NCBI GenBank assembly: GCA_049324835.1
Contig: JBMOMT010000031.1
Location: 1-64,000 of the forward strand
Direction: 5' to 3'
Origin: JBMOMT01 sp049324835
Lineage (GTDB): Bacteria; Chloroflexota; Anaerolineae; CAYNKW01
DNA length: 64,000 bases
In this document: one piece after another, positions 44,360 through 53,442 of the stretch
How the letters are laid out: each line of letters starts with the position of its first letter
How positions within the stretch are numbered: the first letter of the stretch is position 1
The notes under the pieces: model-generated
What the model saw: only the letters and a program-made list of their open reading frames with translations
Told to the model about the DNA's origin: nothing
Database searches by the model: none
Position numbers and translations under genes: made by a program

Positions 44360-45823
44360 ATGAACAGATACGTATGCCTCGTCGTGATCCTGGTACTCGT
44401 TCTGGCGTCGATGGGGCAAAAACTCACCGGCATAACCCAGGGTCTGCCCGTCGAGGGTGTCCTGAGCCTCGGTGATTGGTCGGTGGAGGGTGATCAGCAG
44501 GGCGGTGACCTCGGGGCGGCCGTGGCCACGGCGGGCGATTTTGACGGCGACGGTTATGCCGATGTCGTCATCGGTGTGCCGGTGTACGATAAAGATGCGT
44601 CGAACGACGGCGCGGTGCTGGTCTTTTTCGGTTCTGGTTCGGGTTTGGGTGATATGCCCCCTGACTGGGCCGTGGGCAGCGGCAACCAGGGCTCTCGCTT
44701 TGGCTGTTCGGTGGGCGCGGCCGGCGACGTGAACCAGGACGGGTTCGATGACCTCGTCGTTGGGGCGCAGGATTTTAACAACGGCGTGACGAGAACCGGC
44801 GCAGCCTTTGTTTTTTATGGCGCGCCGCGCTCCAGTTTGAGCGCCACCCCTGCCTGGAGTTACGTGAGCGATCAACAAGACTCCCAGTTAGGCGTCTCGG
44901 TGGGCGCGGCCGGCGACGTAAACGGCGATGGTTACGCCGACATCATCGTCGGCGCGCGCTGGTACGACGATGGCCAGACCAACGAAGGGGCGGCGCTGGT
45001 CTTTTTCGGCTCCGATGCTGGGCCGAGCGACGTCGCCGACTGGATGATCGAGGGTGATCAGTCTGGCGCGAGCCTGGGCTCGTCGGTGGCCACGGCCGGC
45101 GACGTGAACGGCGATGGCTACAGCGACGTTATCGTTGGGGCGCCTTATTACGATTGCGCTGCCGGTGAAGACGCCGGTGCTGTTTTCGTTTATCTTGGCT
45201 CGGCGACCGGTTTGAGTCAGAGCGCCGGCTGGTGGTTCTGTGGCGCCCAGGCGGGCGGCTGGCTCGGCGCGGCGGTGAGCACGGCCGGCGATATCAACGG
45301 CGATGGCTACGCCGACGTGATCGTCGGCGCGCCGCATTATGATGGCGACCAGGCCGATGTGGGGGCTATGCTGGCTTTTTACGGCTCACCCTCGATTTTG
45401 CCGGCAACCCCCAACTGGCAGGCCGAAGGCGCTGAGACCGGTTGGAGCTTTGGCGCGTCGGTGGGCGCGGCGGGTGATGTCAACGGCGGCGGCTACGACG
45501 ATATCATCGTCGGCGCGCCGTACTTGACGCGAGATCAGGCGCGCGAAGGAGGCGCTTTTGTCTTCCGTGGCTCTGCCATAGGGCTGTTTGGTTCGGCTTT
45601 TTGGCAGGGCGAGGGCAACAAGAGCGAAACCGAGTTTGGCGCGTCGGTGGGCGCGGCCGGCGACGTGGACGGCGATGGTTATGCCGATGTCATTATCGGC
45701 GCCCCTGAGTTCAAAAAGAACACCATTCGTTACGGTAAAGCACTGGTCCATTTCGGCGCTCAGGCTCAAGACCCCGATCTGGCCTCGGTTTACCTGCCGC
45801 TGATCTGGCGCGCGTCTCATTGA
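44360..45823 (+). CDS. Secreted FG-GAP (integrin-alpha-like) propeller protein
   Basis: This 487-residue protein has a signal peptide followed by about seven FG-GAP blades, each with a calcium-binding loop of the form D-x-(D/N)-x-D-G-(Y/F)-x-D (for example DFDGDGYADVVIG, DVNQDGFDDLVVG, DVDGDGYADVIIG). It probably forms a seven-bladed beta-propeller on the cell surface. The chain ends SVYLPLIWRASH, containing the YLPL motif seen in two other secreted proteins of the window. The ATG at 44360 follows GAGG. Confidence 0.88.
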   Translation: MNRYVCLVVILVLVLASMGQKLTGITQGLPVEGVLSLGDWSVEGDQQGGDLGAAVATAGDFDGDGYADVVIGVPVYDKDASNDGAVLVFFGSGSGLGDMPPDWAVGSGNQGSRFGCSVGAAGDVNQDGFDDLVVGAQDFNNGVTRTGAAFVFYGAPRSSLSATPAWSYVSDQQDSQLGVSVGAAGDVNGDGYADIIVGARWYDDGQTNEGAALVFFGSDAGPSDVADWMIEGDQSGASLGSSVATAGDVNGDGYSDVIVGAPYYDCAAGEDAGAVFVYLGSATGLSQSAGWWFCGAQAGGWLGAAVSTAGDINGDGYADVIVGAPHYDGDQADVGAMLAFYGSPSILPATPNWQAEGAETGWSFGASVGAAGDVNGGGYDDIIVGAPYLTRDQAREGGAFVFRGSAIGLFGSAFWQGEGNKSETEFGASVGAAGDVDGDGYADVIIGAPEFKKNTIRYGKALVHFGAQAQDPDLASVYLPLIWRASH

Positions 45824-45860
45824 TGTTACAATTGACCAGATAACCAAGACCCCAACGCTT

Positions 45861-45916
45861 TTCTAACGATTCTTTAACTTTTTTCTAACCTTTCTGACAC
45901 TTTTGCGTGTTAGAAT
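45861..45916 (+). promoter_or_regulatory. 11-bp direct repeats and -10 box upstream of the sensor kinase
   Basis: TTCTAAC (45861-45867), CTTTAAC (45872-45878) and TTCTAAC (45883-45889) end at 11-bp intervals, followed by the looser TTCTGACAC. A TAGAAT -10 box lies at 45911-45916, so the repeats cover the -35 position. This layout matches PhoB/OmpR-type activator sites (pho-box-like CTTAAC units). Confidence 0.6.
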
Positions 45917-46069
45917 AGTGCTGTGGTTTGTGGCCTTTGAGAGGGTGCCCAGGATGTATCCGATGGGGTGTTCTACTGGGAGTGGAATGTATATCGCGTC
46001 GGCTGAGCACATACCTTGCTGCTATGTGCTTTTCGCGTTTTTCAGCGACAGTGGTGTCTGGAGGGGCTG

Positions 46070-48670
46070 TTGAAGGGTCTTTTCGATCTGCTGCTGGTGT
46101 GGATGAGTCGATTTGCCGGCGGGCCTGGCCCAAAGGAAGATAATCTTTTGCGCTTTTCGTTGCCGGCGGTGGTTTGGTTTGTGCTGTTCATCATCGCCTG
46201 GACCAGGCAGCGCCAGCACGAGTTGCCTCGCGAAAAACTTCTCGTATGGGGTTTTGGTCTGGGGCTGGCCCGCGAGTTGTTCATGTTGAGCCACGTGGCC
46301 ATGCAGTTGATGGACACCTCTGGCCAAACCCAGGACTCTTTATTTGTCGAGCCATTGGAGCACGCCCTGACCCTGGCAGCCATCGTTATGGTTGGCGGGG
46401 CTTTTTTACGTTACATTTTGGACGATACCGCTGTGGCGCGTCGTTATCTGGCGGTGGGGTTGACCGCCACCGGCGTGTGTTACGTGGCCACATCCTGGTG
46501 GTGGGCGCAACATGCGGCGCTCCATTCGGGCAGCCGCTTCAACCAAACGTGGGGAGGGGTGCTCTTTCACGGGGCCACGTCGGTGTTGTCTATAGTTGCC
46601 ATCGGCTTGCTGTTCAGAAAGCGGGGCTGGCTGCGTAACGTGGTGACGCTGGCGTTGTTCTTTTTCTTCCTCAGCGGCTTTTTAAAAATCGTCAACTTTG
46701 CCGCCCAACGCGCGTTCGCCGATGTCATCTGTCCGTTTGCCAATGGTTTTCACATCCTGGCTGTACCCTTGTTGGGCTATGTCTACCTGCGCGAGCAGGC
46801 CATCGAGAAACAACAGGCCCAGGAAGAGTTGGCGGCCTATCGTGATCATCTGGAAGAGTTGGTGGAAGATCGGACCATCGAATTGACGCGGATCAACGAG
46901 CAGCTTCAGTGTGAGATCGTCGAGCGCGAGCGCGCCGAAACCGAGATCGCGCGGCGCAACAGTGAGCTGGCGGCGCAGAACGCCATCGCCGCTACCATCA
47001 GTCAGTCGTTAGACCTGGAAACCATTCTGCACACTGCGCTCGATATGGTGCTGGGCGTGTTGGGCATGGAAGTGGGCAGCATCTACCTGCTAGGCTCGGA
47101 CGGTGAGAGCCTGAGGTTGCGGGTGCATCGCGGCAGAATGTCTACCGAGCAGTTGGCCGAACAGGCCCGGCAAGAATGTCCCTGCGGCGGTATCTGCAAG
47201 CGGGCGGTGCAAGAGATGAAGCCGTTTGTCCTGGATGTCACCACCCTGCCGAGCGAGCGACGTTCGGTCTTTATGGTGGCCGAGGGGCTGCAGACGCTGG
47301 TCACTGCGCCGCTGCTTTCCAAGGGGCGGGCCGTGGGCGCGCTGACGCTGGGTGCGCGGCGCCCCGACGCCATCTCGGCGCTGCAATTGGAATTGTTGAA
47401 CGGCATCGCCCAGCAGATCGGCATCGCCGTGGATAACGCGCGCCTCTACCACGAAACGGAGCGTTGGGTCGAAGAGCTGGCTCTGTTACACGAGGTGAGC
47501 GTCTTTTTGACCTCTACTCTGGACGCCGTGACCATCTACGACCAGATCACGGAGCAGACGGCCAAGCTGCTGGGGTGCCAGATGACGGCCATCTTTTTGT
47601 GGGATGGCCAGGCGCAGCAGGCGGTGGGCATGTCGGGCTACGGCATGGATGGGCAGAGCGTGGATGGGCGGCGCATGTCGCTGGGGGAATGTGGCTTGCT
47701 CGATGATCTGATGCTGCATCGGCGTTTTGTGATCGTCGAGGACGTGGCTCAGGAGCCGGTGCTGCTCAACTCCTGGATCGGAGATTTTGGCGTCAGAGCG
47801 CTTTTGGGTCTGCCGTTGTGGGGCAAAGAGACGCCGCTGGGTTTTTTGTTCGTGATGGAAGCGGGCCAGCCCCGCAAGTGGCAACTGGACGAGTTGGAGC
47901 TCATCGAGAGTTTTATCAACCTGGCGGCCATCGCCCTGGAGAACGCCCAGTTGCATGCCCAGGTGGAAAAGGCGGCCGTTCTGGAAGAGCGCCATCGCAT
48001 CGCTGCCGATATGCACGACGGCCTGGCGCAGACACTCAGTTACATGGGCCTGCGGGTGGACCGGGCGGCAGAGTTGATCCAACAGCAGTGCCACCAGGAT
48101 GCCCTGAGTGAGCTGCATGGCCTGCGTGAGGCCGTTGGCCAGGCCTCGCGTGAGGTGCGCCGCTCTATCGCCAGCCTGCAGGCAAACCCCAAGCCGCGCC
48201 AGCCGCTGCAAGACAGGTTATCGGTGATCGTCAACGAGTTTGCGATGGAAGGCGGTCCGCCGATCACCCTGGCTTCTCGATTAGAGTCGCCGCTGTTTTT
48301 ACCGTCGAGCCACGTGGAGCAGATCACGCGCGTGGTGCAGGAAGCCCTGACCAACGCCCGGCGCCACGCCCAGGCCGAAAACATTTGTATTTCACTGGAA
48401 GAACTGGACTCGACAGCAAGAATCATCATTCGAGATGACGGGCAGGGCTTTGACCCGGCTTCTCCACTGGCCGACGGCGCCGATCATTTTGGGCTGAGTA
48501 TCATGCGCGCCCGGGCTGCTCGTATCGGGGGGCAGTTACACATCGATTCGGCGCCAGGACAGGGCACGCAGGTGGTGATGACGTTTTCGCTGGACCCCGA
48601 TACATTGAACCGCGAACGTGACGACATGCATCGCACTTTTGACGAGCAGACAAAGCAGATAGAGCGGTGA
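46070..48670 (+). CDS. Membrane sensor histidine kinase with two GAF domains (NarX/LiaS class)
   Basis: About 866 residues from TTG 46070, chosen because GGAGGGG lies just before it. Seven or so transmembrane helices (residues about 28-235) resemble a 7TM sensor. A coiled coil follows (EKQQAQEELAAYRDHLEELVEDRTIELTR split over residues 245-300), then two GAF domains (about 310-465 and 480-625). The first GAF holds a CPCGGICK cluster that could bind a metal or respond to redox. The HisKA_3 box has the phosphoacceptor His649 in RIAADMHDGLAQTL. The ATPase has EALTNARRHAQ and RDDGQGFDP. It overlaps the regulator gene, so the two form a two-component pair. Confidence 0.9.
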   Translation: MKGLFDLLLVWMSRFAGGPGPKEDNLLRFSLPAVVWFVLFIIAWTRQRQHELPREKLLVWGFGLGLARELFMLSHVAMQLMDTSGQTQDSLFVEPLEHALTLAAIVMVGGAFLRYILDDTAVARRYLAVGLTATGVCYVATSWWWAQHAALHSGSRFNQTWGGVLFHGATSVLSIVAIGLLFRKRGWLRNVVTLALFFFFLSGFLKIVNFAAQRAFADVICPFANGFHILAVPLLGYVYLREQAIEKQQAQEELAAYRDHLEELVEDRTIELTRINEQLQCEIVERERAETEIARRNSELAAQNAIAATISQSLDLETILHTALDMVLGVLGMEVGSIYLLGSDGESLRLRVHRGRMSTEQLAEQARQECPCGGICKRAVQEMKPFVLDVTTLPSERRSVFMVAEGLQTLVTAPLLSKGRAVGALTLGARRPDAISALQLELLNGIAQQIGIAVDNARLYHETERWVEELALLHEVSVFLTSTLDAVTIYDQITEQTAKLLGCQMTAIFLWDGQAQQAVGMSGYGMDGQSVDGRRMSLGECGLLDDLMLHRRFVIVEDVAQEPVLLNSWIGDFGVRALLGLPLWGKETPLGFLFVMEAGQPRKWQLDELELIESFINLAAIALENAQLHAQVEKAAVLEERHRIAADMHDGLAQTLSYMGLRVDRAAELIQQQCHQDALSELHGLREAVGQASREVRRSIASLQANPKPRQPLQDRLSVIVNEFAMEGGPPITLASRLESPLFLPSSHVEQITRVVQEALTNARRHAQAENICISLEELDSTARIIIRDDGQGFDPASPLADGADHFGLSIMRARAARIGGQLHIDSAPGQGTQVVMTFSLDPDTLNRERDDMHRTFDEQTKQIER

Positions 48671-48684
48671 CAGGGGTGAAAGAC

Positions 48685-49365
48685 ATGGACAAGATCCGCA
48701 CGCTATTGGCCGACGATCATCAGTTGTTTCGTGAAGGGCTGGCCAACATCCTCAACGCCCAACCGGATTTCGAGGTGGTGGGCGAGGCGGGCGACGGGCT
48801 GGAGGTGCTGGTCAAAGCCCGTGAGTTGATGCCCGATCTGATCCTGATGGACATTGGCATGCCGGGTTGTGATGGTCTGGAGGCCACGCAGCGCATCAAG
48901 AACGAGCTGCCCTCTGTGATCGTCGTGGTGCTCACCGTGCGCGACGAGGACGAAAAGCTCTTTCAGGCCATTCGCAACGGGGCGCAGGGTTACCTGCTCA
49001 AGAGCATCCGCTCCTGGGAGATGGTGGATCTGCTGCGCGGCGCCATGCGCGGCGAGGCAGCCATCACGGCGGCGTTGGGAGGTCGTATGTTGGAAGAGTT
49101 TCGCCGCATGGGCCAGCAGGCGCGCCGATTGCCAGAAGACGAGGCGGTGATGCTCACGCAACGCGAGCGCGAGGTGCTGAGCCTGGTGGCCGAGTGCGCC
49201 AGCGATCAAGAGATCGCCGACCAACTCTGCATCAGCGTTCACACCGTCAAGAGCCACATGCGCAACATCCTGGCCAAGCTCCAGTTGGGGCGGCGTCACG
49301 AGGCGGCCCTGTTTGCCATGCGCGAAGGGTTGATCCCACCCGCCAACGGTTACGTCCGCACATAG
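48685..49365 (+). CDS. NarL/LuxR-family response regulator
   Basis: This 226-residue protein has a receiver domain with acidic DD at residues 10-11, phospho-acceptor Asp56 in LILMDIGMPG, the Thr in VLTVRD and the Lys in YLLKS. The C-terminal LuxR helix-turn-helix reads LTQREREVLSLVAECASDQEIADQL, with VHTVKSHMRNIL as recognition helix. It is the cognate partner of the upstream HisKA_3 kinase. ATG 48685 is preferred (GGGGTGAAAG before it); a GTG at 48667 overlapping the kinase stop is the alternative. Targets are unknown; the nearby cytochrome locus is a candidate. Confidence 0.94.
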   Translation: MDKIRTLLADDHQLFREGLANILNAQPDFEVVGEAGDGLEVLVKARELMPDLILMDIGMPGCDGLEATQRIKNELPSVIVVVLTVRDEDEKLFQAIRNGAQGYLLKSIRSWEMVDLLRGAMRGEAAITAALGGRMLEEFRRMGQQARRLPEDEAVMLTQREREVLSLVAECASDQEIADQLCISVHTVKSHMRNILAKLQLGRRHEAALFAMREGLIPPANGYVRT

Positions 49366-49456
49366 CTGGCGCTGGGGTCGTGTGGCAATTCGAGTGTCCG
49401 GTAGTGAGATTCGATAATTAGCCGTTCGGCGCACCAGAACTAGTCCTTTTACCCAG

Positions 49457-49484
49457 AGAGCGATCAAAAAGATCGCTCTTTTTT
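49457..49484 (+). terminator. Terminator after the two-component genes
   Basis: A 9-bp perfect stem AGAGCGATC/GATCGCTCT with an A5 loop and a run of six T. Confidence 0.95.
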
Positions 49485-49576
49485 CATTCCCCTGGCAGAT
49501 GTCGCGGGATAGAGATCGGCGGGCAGGTGTGGTACTATGGTACTGTAGCCGATTTCACTGGCGATTGGGGTGCTCA

Positions 49577-50002
49577 ATGGCAAAACAAAGGCTCGTGGTG
49601 CTCTTTGGTGATTCGCTGCTCATGGATACGGTAGAGGCCAGCCTGGCAGAACTGGAAGAATGGGGCGTGATGCGAGTGCACACCGGCGTTGTCGATGTCA
49701 TCGGGCGGCTCGATGCGCTCCGTCCGGATCTGATCGTCTTCGATCTGGACACCCCACACACCCAGTTCCTCCTGCCGTATCTGCGCCAGCAACCTGACGC
49801 TGCTCTCCTGGGCCTGGATATCACTTGCAGTCGGGTGGTGGCCCTGTCCAGTCGCCACTATTCTGCCCCGACTTTTGCCGATCTGGCCCAGGTGATCGAG
49901 AACCATCTCTCTCGTGCGGAACGAGAGGGCGAACCATACGATGTGGTGTTCGATGACTCACCAAACATTCTTTCGGCCTGGGGCGAGTTCGTGGATAGGT
50001 GA
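49577..50002 (+). CDS. Pseudo-receiver-like small protein
   Basis: This 141-residue protein has the alpha/beta pattern of a CheY-type receiver: RLVVLFGDSLLMDTV, then PDLIVFDLDTPHTQF with an Asp at the phosphorylation position, then RVVALSSRHYSAP. The usual DD pair at the start is reduced to one Asp, and the Lys after the fifth strand is missing, so ordinary phosphorylation is doubtful. It lies alone between a terminator and the large secreted protein. A protein-interaction role in the nearby signalling pathway is a guess. Confidence 0.7.
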   Translation: MAKQRLVVLFGDSLLMDTVEASLAELEEWGVMRVHTGVVDVIGRLDALRPDLIVFDLDTPHTQFLLPYLRQQPDAALLGLDITCSRVVALSSRHYSAPTFADLAQVIENHLSRAEREGEPYDVVFDDSPNILSAWGEFVDR

Positions 50003-50179
50003 CCAGACCTGCTCTCCTGATGGCTGCTGCAAGAAAGGAGGCGCACTATCGAAAACAAAGCCACGTTGGCAGCACGACCACGTTCTGGTGCGGGGGCTCC
50101 ATAAAGCCATGGCGCTCCAAGCAGCCGATCTAGGCAACATCAATACGACCTGACCTACGAAGATCAGGGAGGAGGAACC

Positions 50180-53100
50180 ATGAAACTCAGAGTTGTACTT
50201 TGCGCAATGTTGCTGCTGGTGTTGTTCACGAGCAGTGTCACCTTTGCCGACGACGGTGTGATGTTCCGCCGCAACGTTTCCAAGACGCCGGATCAGGAGA
50301 GCGAGCGCGCCAATATCAACCACATGGCCTTCTACGTGCCGGCGCAAACCTCAGACGGCACGCTGACCAGCATCGAGTATTACGATGCTGCCGAGGCCTT
50401 GGTCGAAACTCGCGATTATGCCAAACCGCTGGTGGCGGTCTTTATCGACGCCCTGCCGGAAGAGCACATAGAGGACGCAGCGAACATCATGAGCGGTGGG
50501 GCCGGCATCGGCGCCCACGACGCCTACGCTGCCCTCTCGCTGGACGATGGCGCCACCTGGAAGCGCACCAATCTTTCGCTCTCGGCGGATCTGTCGTCCT
50601 TCACGTTGGCCGACGGCACGCCGTTCCCGGGCGACGCTCACAACATGACCTTTGCCATCGCCGGCGACAAGGTGCTGGTCGGCTGGATCAGCCGCTACTG
50701 CGACGGCGGCGCGCCGGCCTATACCTTAACCGATGAGAATGACGCCGATGGCGACGGTAATACCACCGAAAAACTCTACCCCGACATCTGGGGTGTGATG
50801 GGGACGCAGGGATCGGTGGATTACACCCTACAGGGCTTCCCCGAAGTGGGTGAGATCCCCTACTCCTGTGTCTGGGCCGCCCGTGGCGCGCTGCTGCCGG
50901 TCGAATTGGCAGACGGCAGTTCAGGCTACGACATCATCTGGACCAAGGCCGAGCGGCTGACCTCCGGACGGCGCGACGCCAACCGGCTGGAGATGAACGG
51001 CGACAGCGCCGCCGGTTTCATGATGGTCTGGCAGGAAGACCCCGAGGGGCTGCGGCCCGGTCAGGGCCTGGGCCCTGGCGAGGGCTGGTCTGGCGCAGTG
51101 GTCAACGGCAAGACCGACCTGTGGTATTCCTACATCTCGATGGCAGATTTTGTGCAGGTGCAGACCTCCGACGAGGATCTGACCCCCATCTCCATCTACG
51201 ATTATATCGGCGAAACCATGCCCAAAGTGGCGGCGCCCATGGCCTTGCCCGTACGCCTGACCGACAACGATATGTGCAAGGCTTCCGGCTCGGAGCCCTA
51301 CTGCTACATCGACTTTGAAAACGTGGACACAGAGGGCAACCTGATTCTGCCGGACGAGTTACCCACCGCCTCCACCGCCGAGTCTGATTTCTGCGCCACG
51401 CAGGTTTCCTGGACCACCCCTGGCGGCTCGACGCTCAATCTTTGCGTGGCTGAGGATGGCCGGGTGATGGCCGGTCGCGTGGGCGCTTCCCGGCCGCGGG
51501 TCAACGTCCAGCCTTACGACTCGGATGGCGACCTGGTTTACGATAGCGCCTGGGTCATCATGGGCGCTGAAGAATCCAAGGCATTGGGCGAGGGTTCGGT
51601 CGACGACATCGATGGTGATGAAGAAATCGAGCCGGAAGACATCGGCAAGAACATGTGGTACTATACCTTCGATATGCTCAAGCCGGATGTCGTCCAGCAA
51701 GGTTTGATGCTCAACCAGCCGGCCATCGATCCAGAGACCGGAACGTTCTTTGAAACTCTGACCGATGACTGGGGCAACGAGTTCTACGGGACCGAGATAT
51801 CGCGCCGTTTTTCCCACTTTTCCCAGCCCATCCACCAGATCGGTTCCAGCGGCGTCGGCGCAGTCCTGATCGTCAAGCAGGGCATCCTCAACCAGGGCGG
51901 CCCGGCCGACATCTTTTTGCGGCTGCTCAAGGTGCCAGATGAGGTCTGGATCGCGTGCGAAACAGACGGCAATGCCGCGACAACCGAACGCTGCCTGCCC
52001 GCCGGCTACAACCCCTACGCCTACGAGAACCTGGTCTGCGACGAGTGGGCCTACACCGATGGCTCCAACCCGCGCTACCTGGAAGGTCTGTGCCTGAGCA
52101 ACATGATCAACGTCTCCGGCACAACCATCGACGCCTGTGACAACGGCACCAGTGGTGAGACCTGCGCCGATGCCTTTCCCTGGGATGGCGGCGTCTCGCC
52201 GTTTCCCAAAGTCACCCAGTGGTCGCAAACCGTGGACAACCTGTCGGATCAGTCGTGGGCCAATCCCTATGATGTTTCCAAGGGCCACCGCGGCTTTATC
52301 GACGGCGACTTTATCATGATGATGTACGCCTGGTCGCCCAACTGGCAGGCCAACAGCGTCGGCAACGACCACTATAACCTCTACGCCCGCCGCTCCTTCG
52401 ACGGCGGCCAGACCTGGACCACCACCCCGGCCAGCCTGGGCGGCGACGGCACCGAAACCTGCGAGAACTTTAAAGGCGCCGACGGCACCATCACCACGGT
52501 CTGCACCACCTACGGCCCTGGCGAGTTCGAGCAGGCGCGCAACCTGTCGCAGCTCATCGGCAACAAAGAGACCATCCTCGACCCGCGTTACACGCCCACC
52601 GGCGGTCTCAAGATGTTGCCCATCACCGACCTGAAGGGAACCGGCTTTACCGGCTACGATGACGACGTGCGCGACCCGTCCAAGTTCTTTATCGTCTACG
52701 AAACCGGCGACAACACCACCGTGGCCGAGGGTGAAGCCGTGCCGCTGGATCTGTTCTACAGCCGGGCCACCGGCTGGGGCGACGACTATGACCTGGTCGA
52801 GTACTATAATTCTTCCACCGGCGAGACCGAGATGAGCTTTGACTGGCTGGAACACGACCGGGAAGACCTCTCCGGCGAGGCGGCCAACACCTGCAACAAC
52901 GCCGGCACCTTTTACTATGTCATCTGGAACCAGTGGCAGGAAGACGAGTACGAGAACGTCTCCGAAAGCGACGCCATCTTTCGCCGCATCATGTACCTGG
53001 AGGATGCAGAGGCCAATCCCACAGCGCAGATCCTCTTCGTCAGCGCCACCGAGGTGACCTACGAAGAGGGCGGCGAGATCGAGTTCGTCGGCTCCGGCCG

Positions 53101-53353
53101 CGACAACGACCGCATGGGCGACGAACAGGTCACGGCCTTCAAGTGGATTTCAGACATCGACGGCATCCTGAGCTGGGACAAGTCCTTCAAGGTGGATGTC
53201 TACAAGCTCAGCATCGGCACCCACACCATCACCCTGGTGGTGCGTGATGGTGAGGGCAACTGGAGCCATCCGGTGTCTGTGACCATCAAGGTGGCCGAGA
53301 CCCTGGCCGACTTGCAACAAAAAACCATCTACCTGCCGCTGGTGTCGCGGTAA
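50180..53353 (+). CDS. Large secreted protein with sialidase-like and PKD-like regions (choice-of-anchor-like)
   Basis: This 1057-residue protein has a signal peptide ending FADD near residue 25. The mature part starts GVMFRRNVSK and contains sialidase/BNR-like pieces such as YAALSLDDGATWKRT and YARRSFDGGQTWTTTP, with several cysteines that could pair. Around residues 690-720 it has GHRGFIDGDFIMMMYAWSPNW, a stretch I associate with the poorly known 'choice-of-anchor O' proteins. Near residues 945-1040 is a PKD-like beta domain. The last residues are IYLPLVSR, the YLPL motif. AGGGAGGAGG precedes the start. It lies immediately upstream of cytochrome b; a link with the electron-transfer genes is possible but unproven. 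Confidence 0.75.
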   Translation: MKLRVVLCAMLLLVLFTSSVTFADDGVMFRRNVSKTPDQESERANINHMAFYVPAQTSDGTLTSIEYYDAAEALVETRDYAKPLVAVFIDALPEEHIEDAANIMSGGAGIGAHDAYAALSLDDGATWKRTNLSLSADLSSFTLADGTPFPGDAHNMTFAIAGDKVLVGWISRYCDGGAPAYTLTDENDADGDGNTTEKLYPDIWGVMGTQGSVDYTLQGFPEVGEIPYSCVWAARGALLPVELADGSSGYDIIWTKAERLTSGRRDANRLEMNGDSAAGFMMVWQEDPEGLRPGQGLGPGEGWSGAVVNGKTDLWYSYISMADFVQVQTSDEDLTPISIYDYIGETMPKVAAPMALPVRLTDNDMCKASGSEPYCYIDFENVDTEGNLILPDELPTASTAESDFCATQVSWTTPGGSTLNLCVAEDGRVMAGRVGASRPRVNVQPYDSDGDLVYDSAWVIMGAEESKALGEGSVDDIDGDEEIEPEDIGKNMWYYTFDMLKPDVVQQGLMLNQPAIDPETGTFFETLTDDWGNEFYGTEISRRFSHFSQPIHQIGSSGVGAVLIVKQGILNQGGPADIFLRLLKVPDEVWIACETDGNAATTERCLPAGYNPYAYENLVCDEWAYTDGSNPRYLEGLCLSNMINVSGTTIDACDNGTSGETCADAFPWDGGVSPFPKVTQWSQTVDNLSDQSWANPYDVSKGHRGFIDGDFIMMMYAWSPNWQANSVGNDHYNLYARRSFDGGQTWTTTPASLGGDGTETCENFKGADGTITTVCTTYGPGEFEQARNLSQLIGNKETILDPRYTPTGGLKMLPITDLKGTGFTGYDDDVRDPSKFFIVYETGDNTTVAEGEAVPLDLFYSRATGWGDDYDLVEYYNSSTGETEMSFDWLEHDREDLSGEAANTCNNAGTFYYVIWNQWQEDEYENVSESDAIFRRIMYLEDAEANPTAQILFVSATEVTYEEGGEIEFVGSGRDNDRMGDEQVTAFKWISDIDGILSWDKSFKVDVYKLSIGTHTITLVVRDGEGNWSHPVSVTIKVAETLADLQQKTIYLPLVSR

Positions 53354-53379
53354 CGGATCGCTACAGGCAGGAGGACGCA

Positions 53380-53411
53380 AGGTGCGACGCACCATCAGGT
53401 GCGTCGCACCT
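53380..53411. other. Perfect 14-bp hairpin before cytochrome b
   Basis: AGGTGCGACGCACC and GGTGCGTCGCACCT flank a 4-nt loop (ATCA), with no T run. It stands in the 89-bp gap between the secreted-protein gene and cytochrome b. It could protect or process the mRNA, or be a protein-binding site. Confidence 0.7.
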
Positions 53412-53442
53412 GCGGTCAGCATCACAGGCAAGGGGCAGCCCG

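Noticed and set aside
49914..50153. Small plus-strand frame between the pseudo-receiver and the large secreted protein
   Set aside because: It overlaps the end of the pseudo-receiver in another frame and has no start context or similarity.
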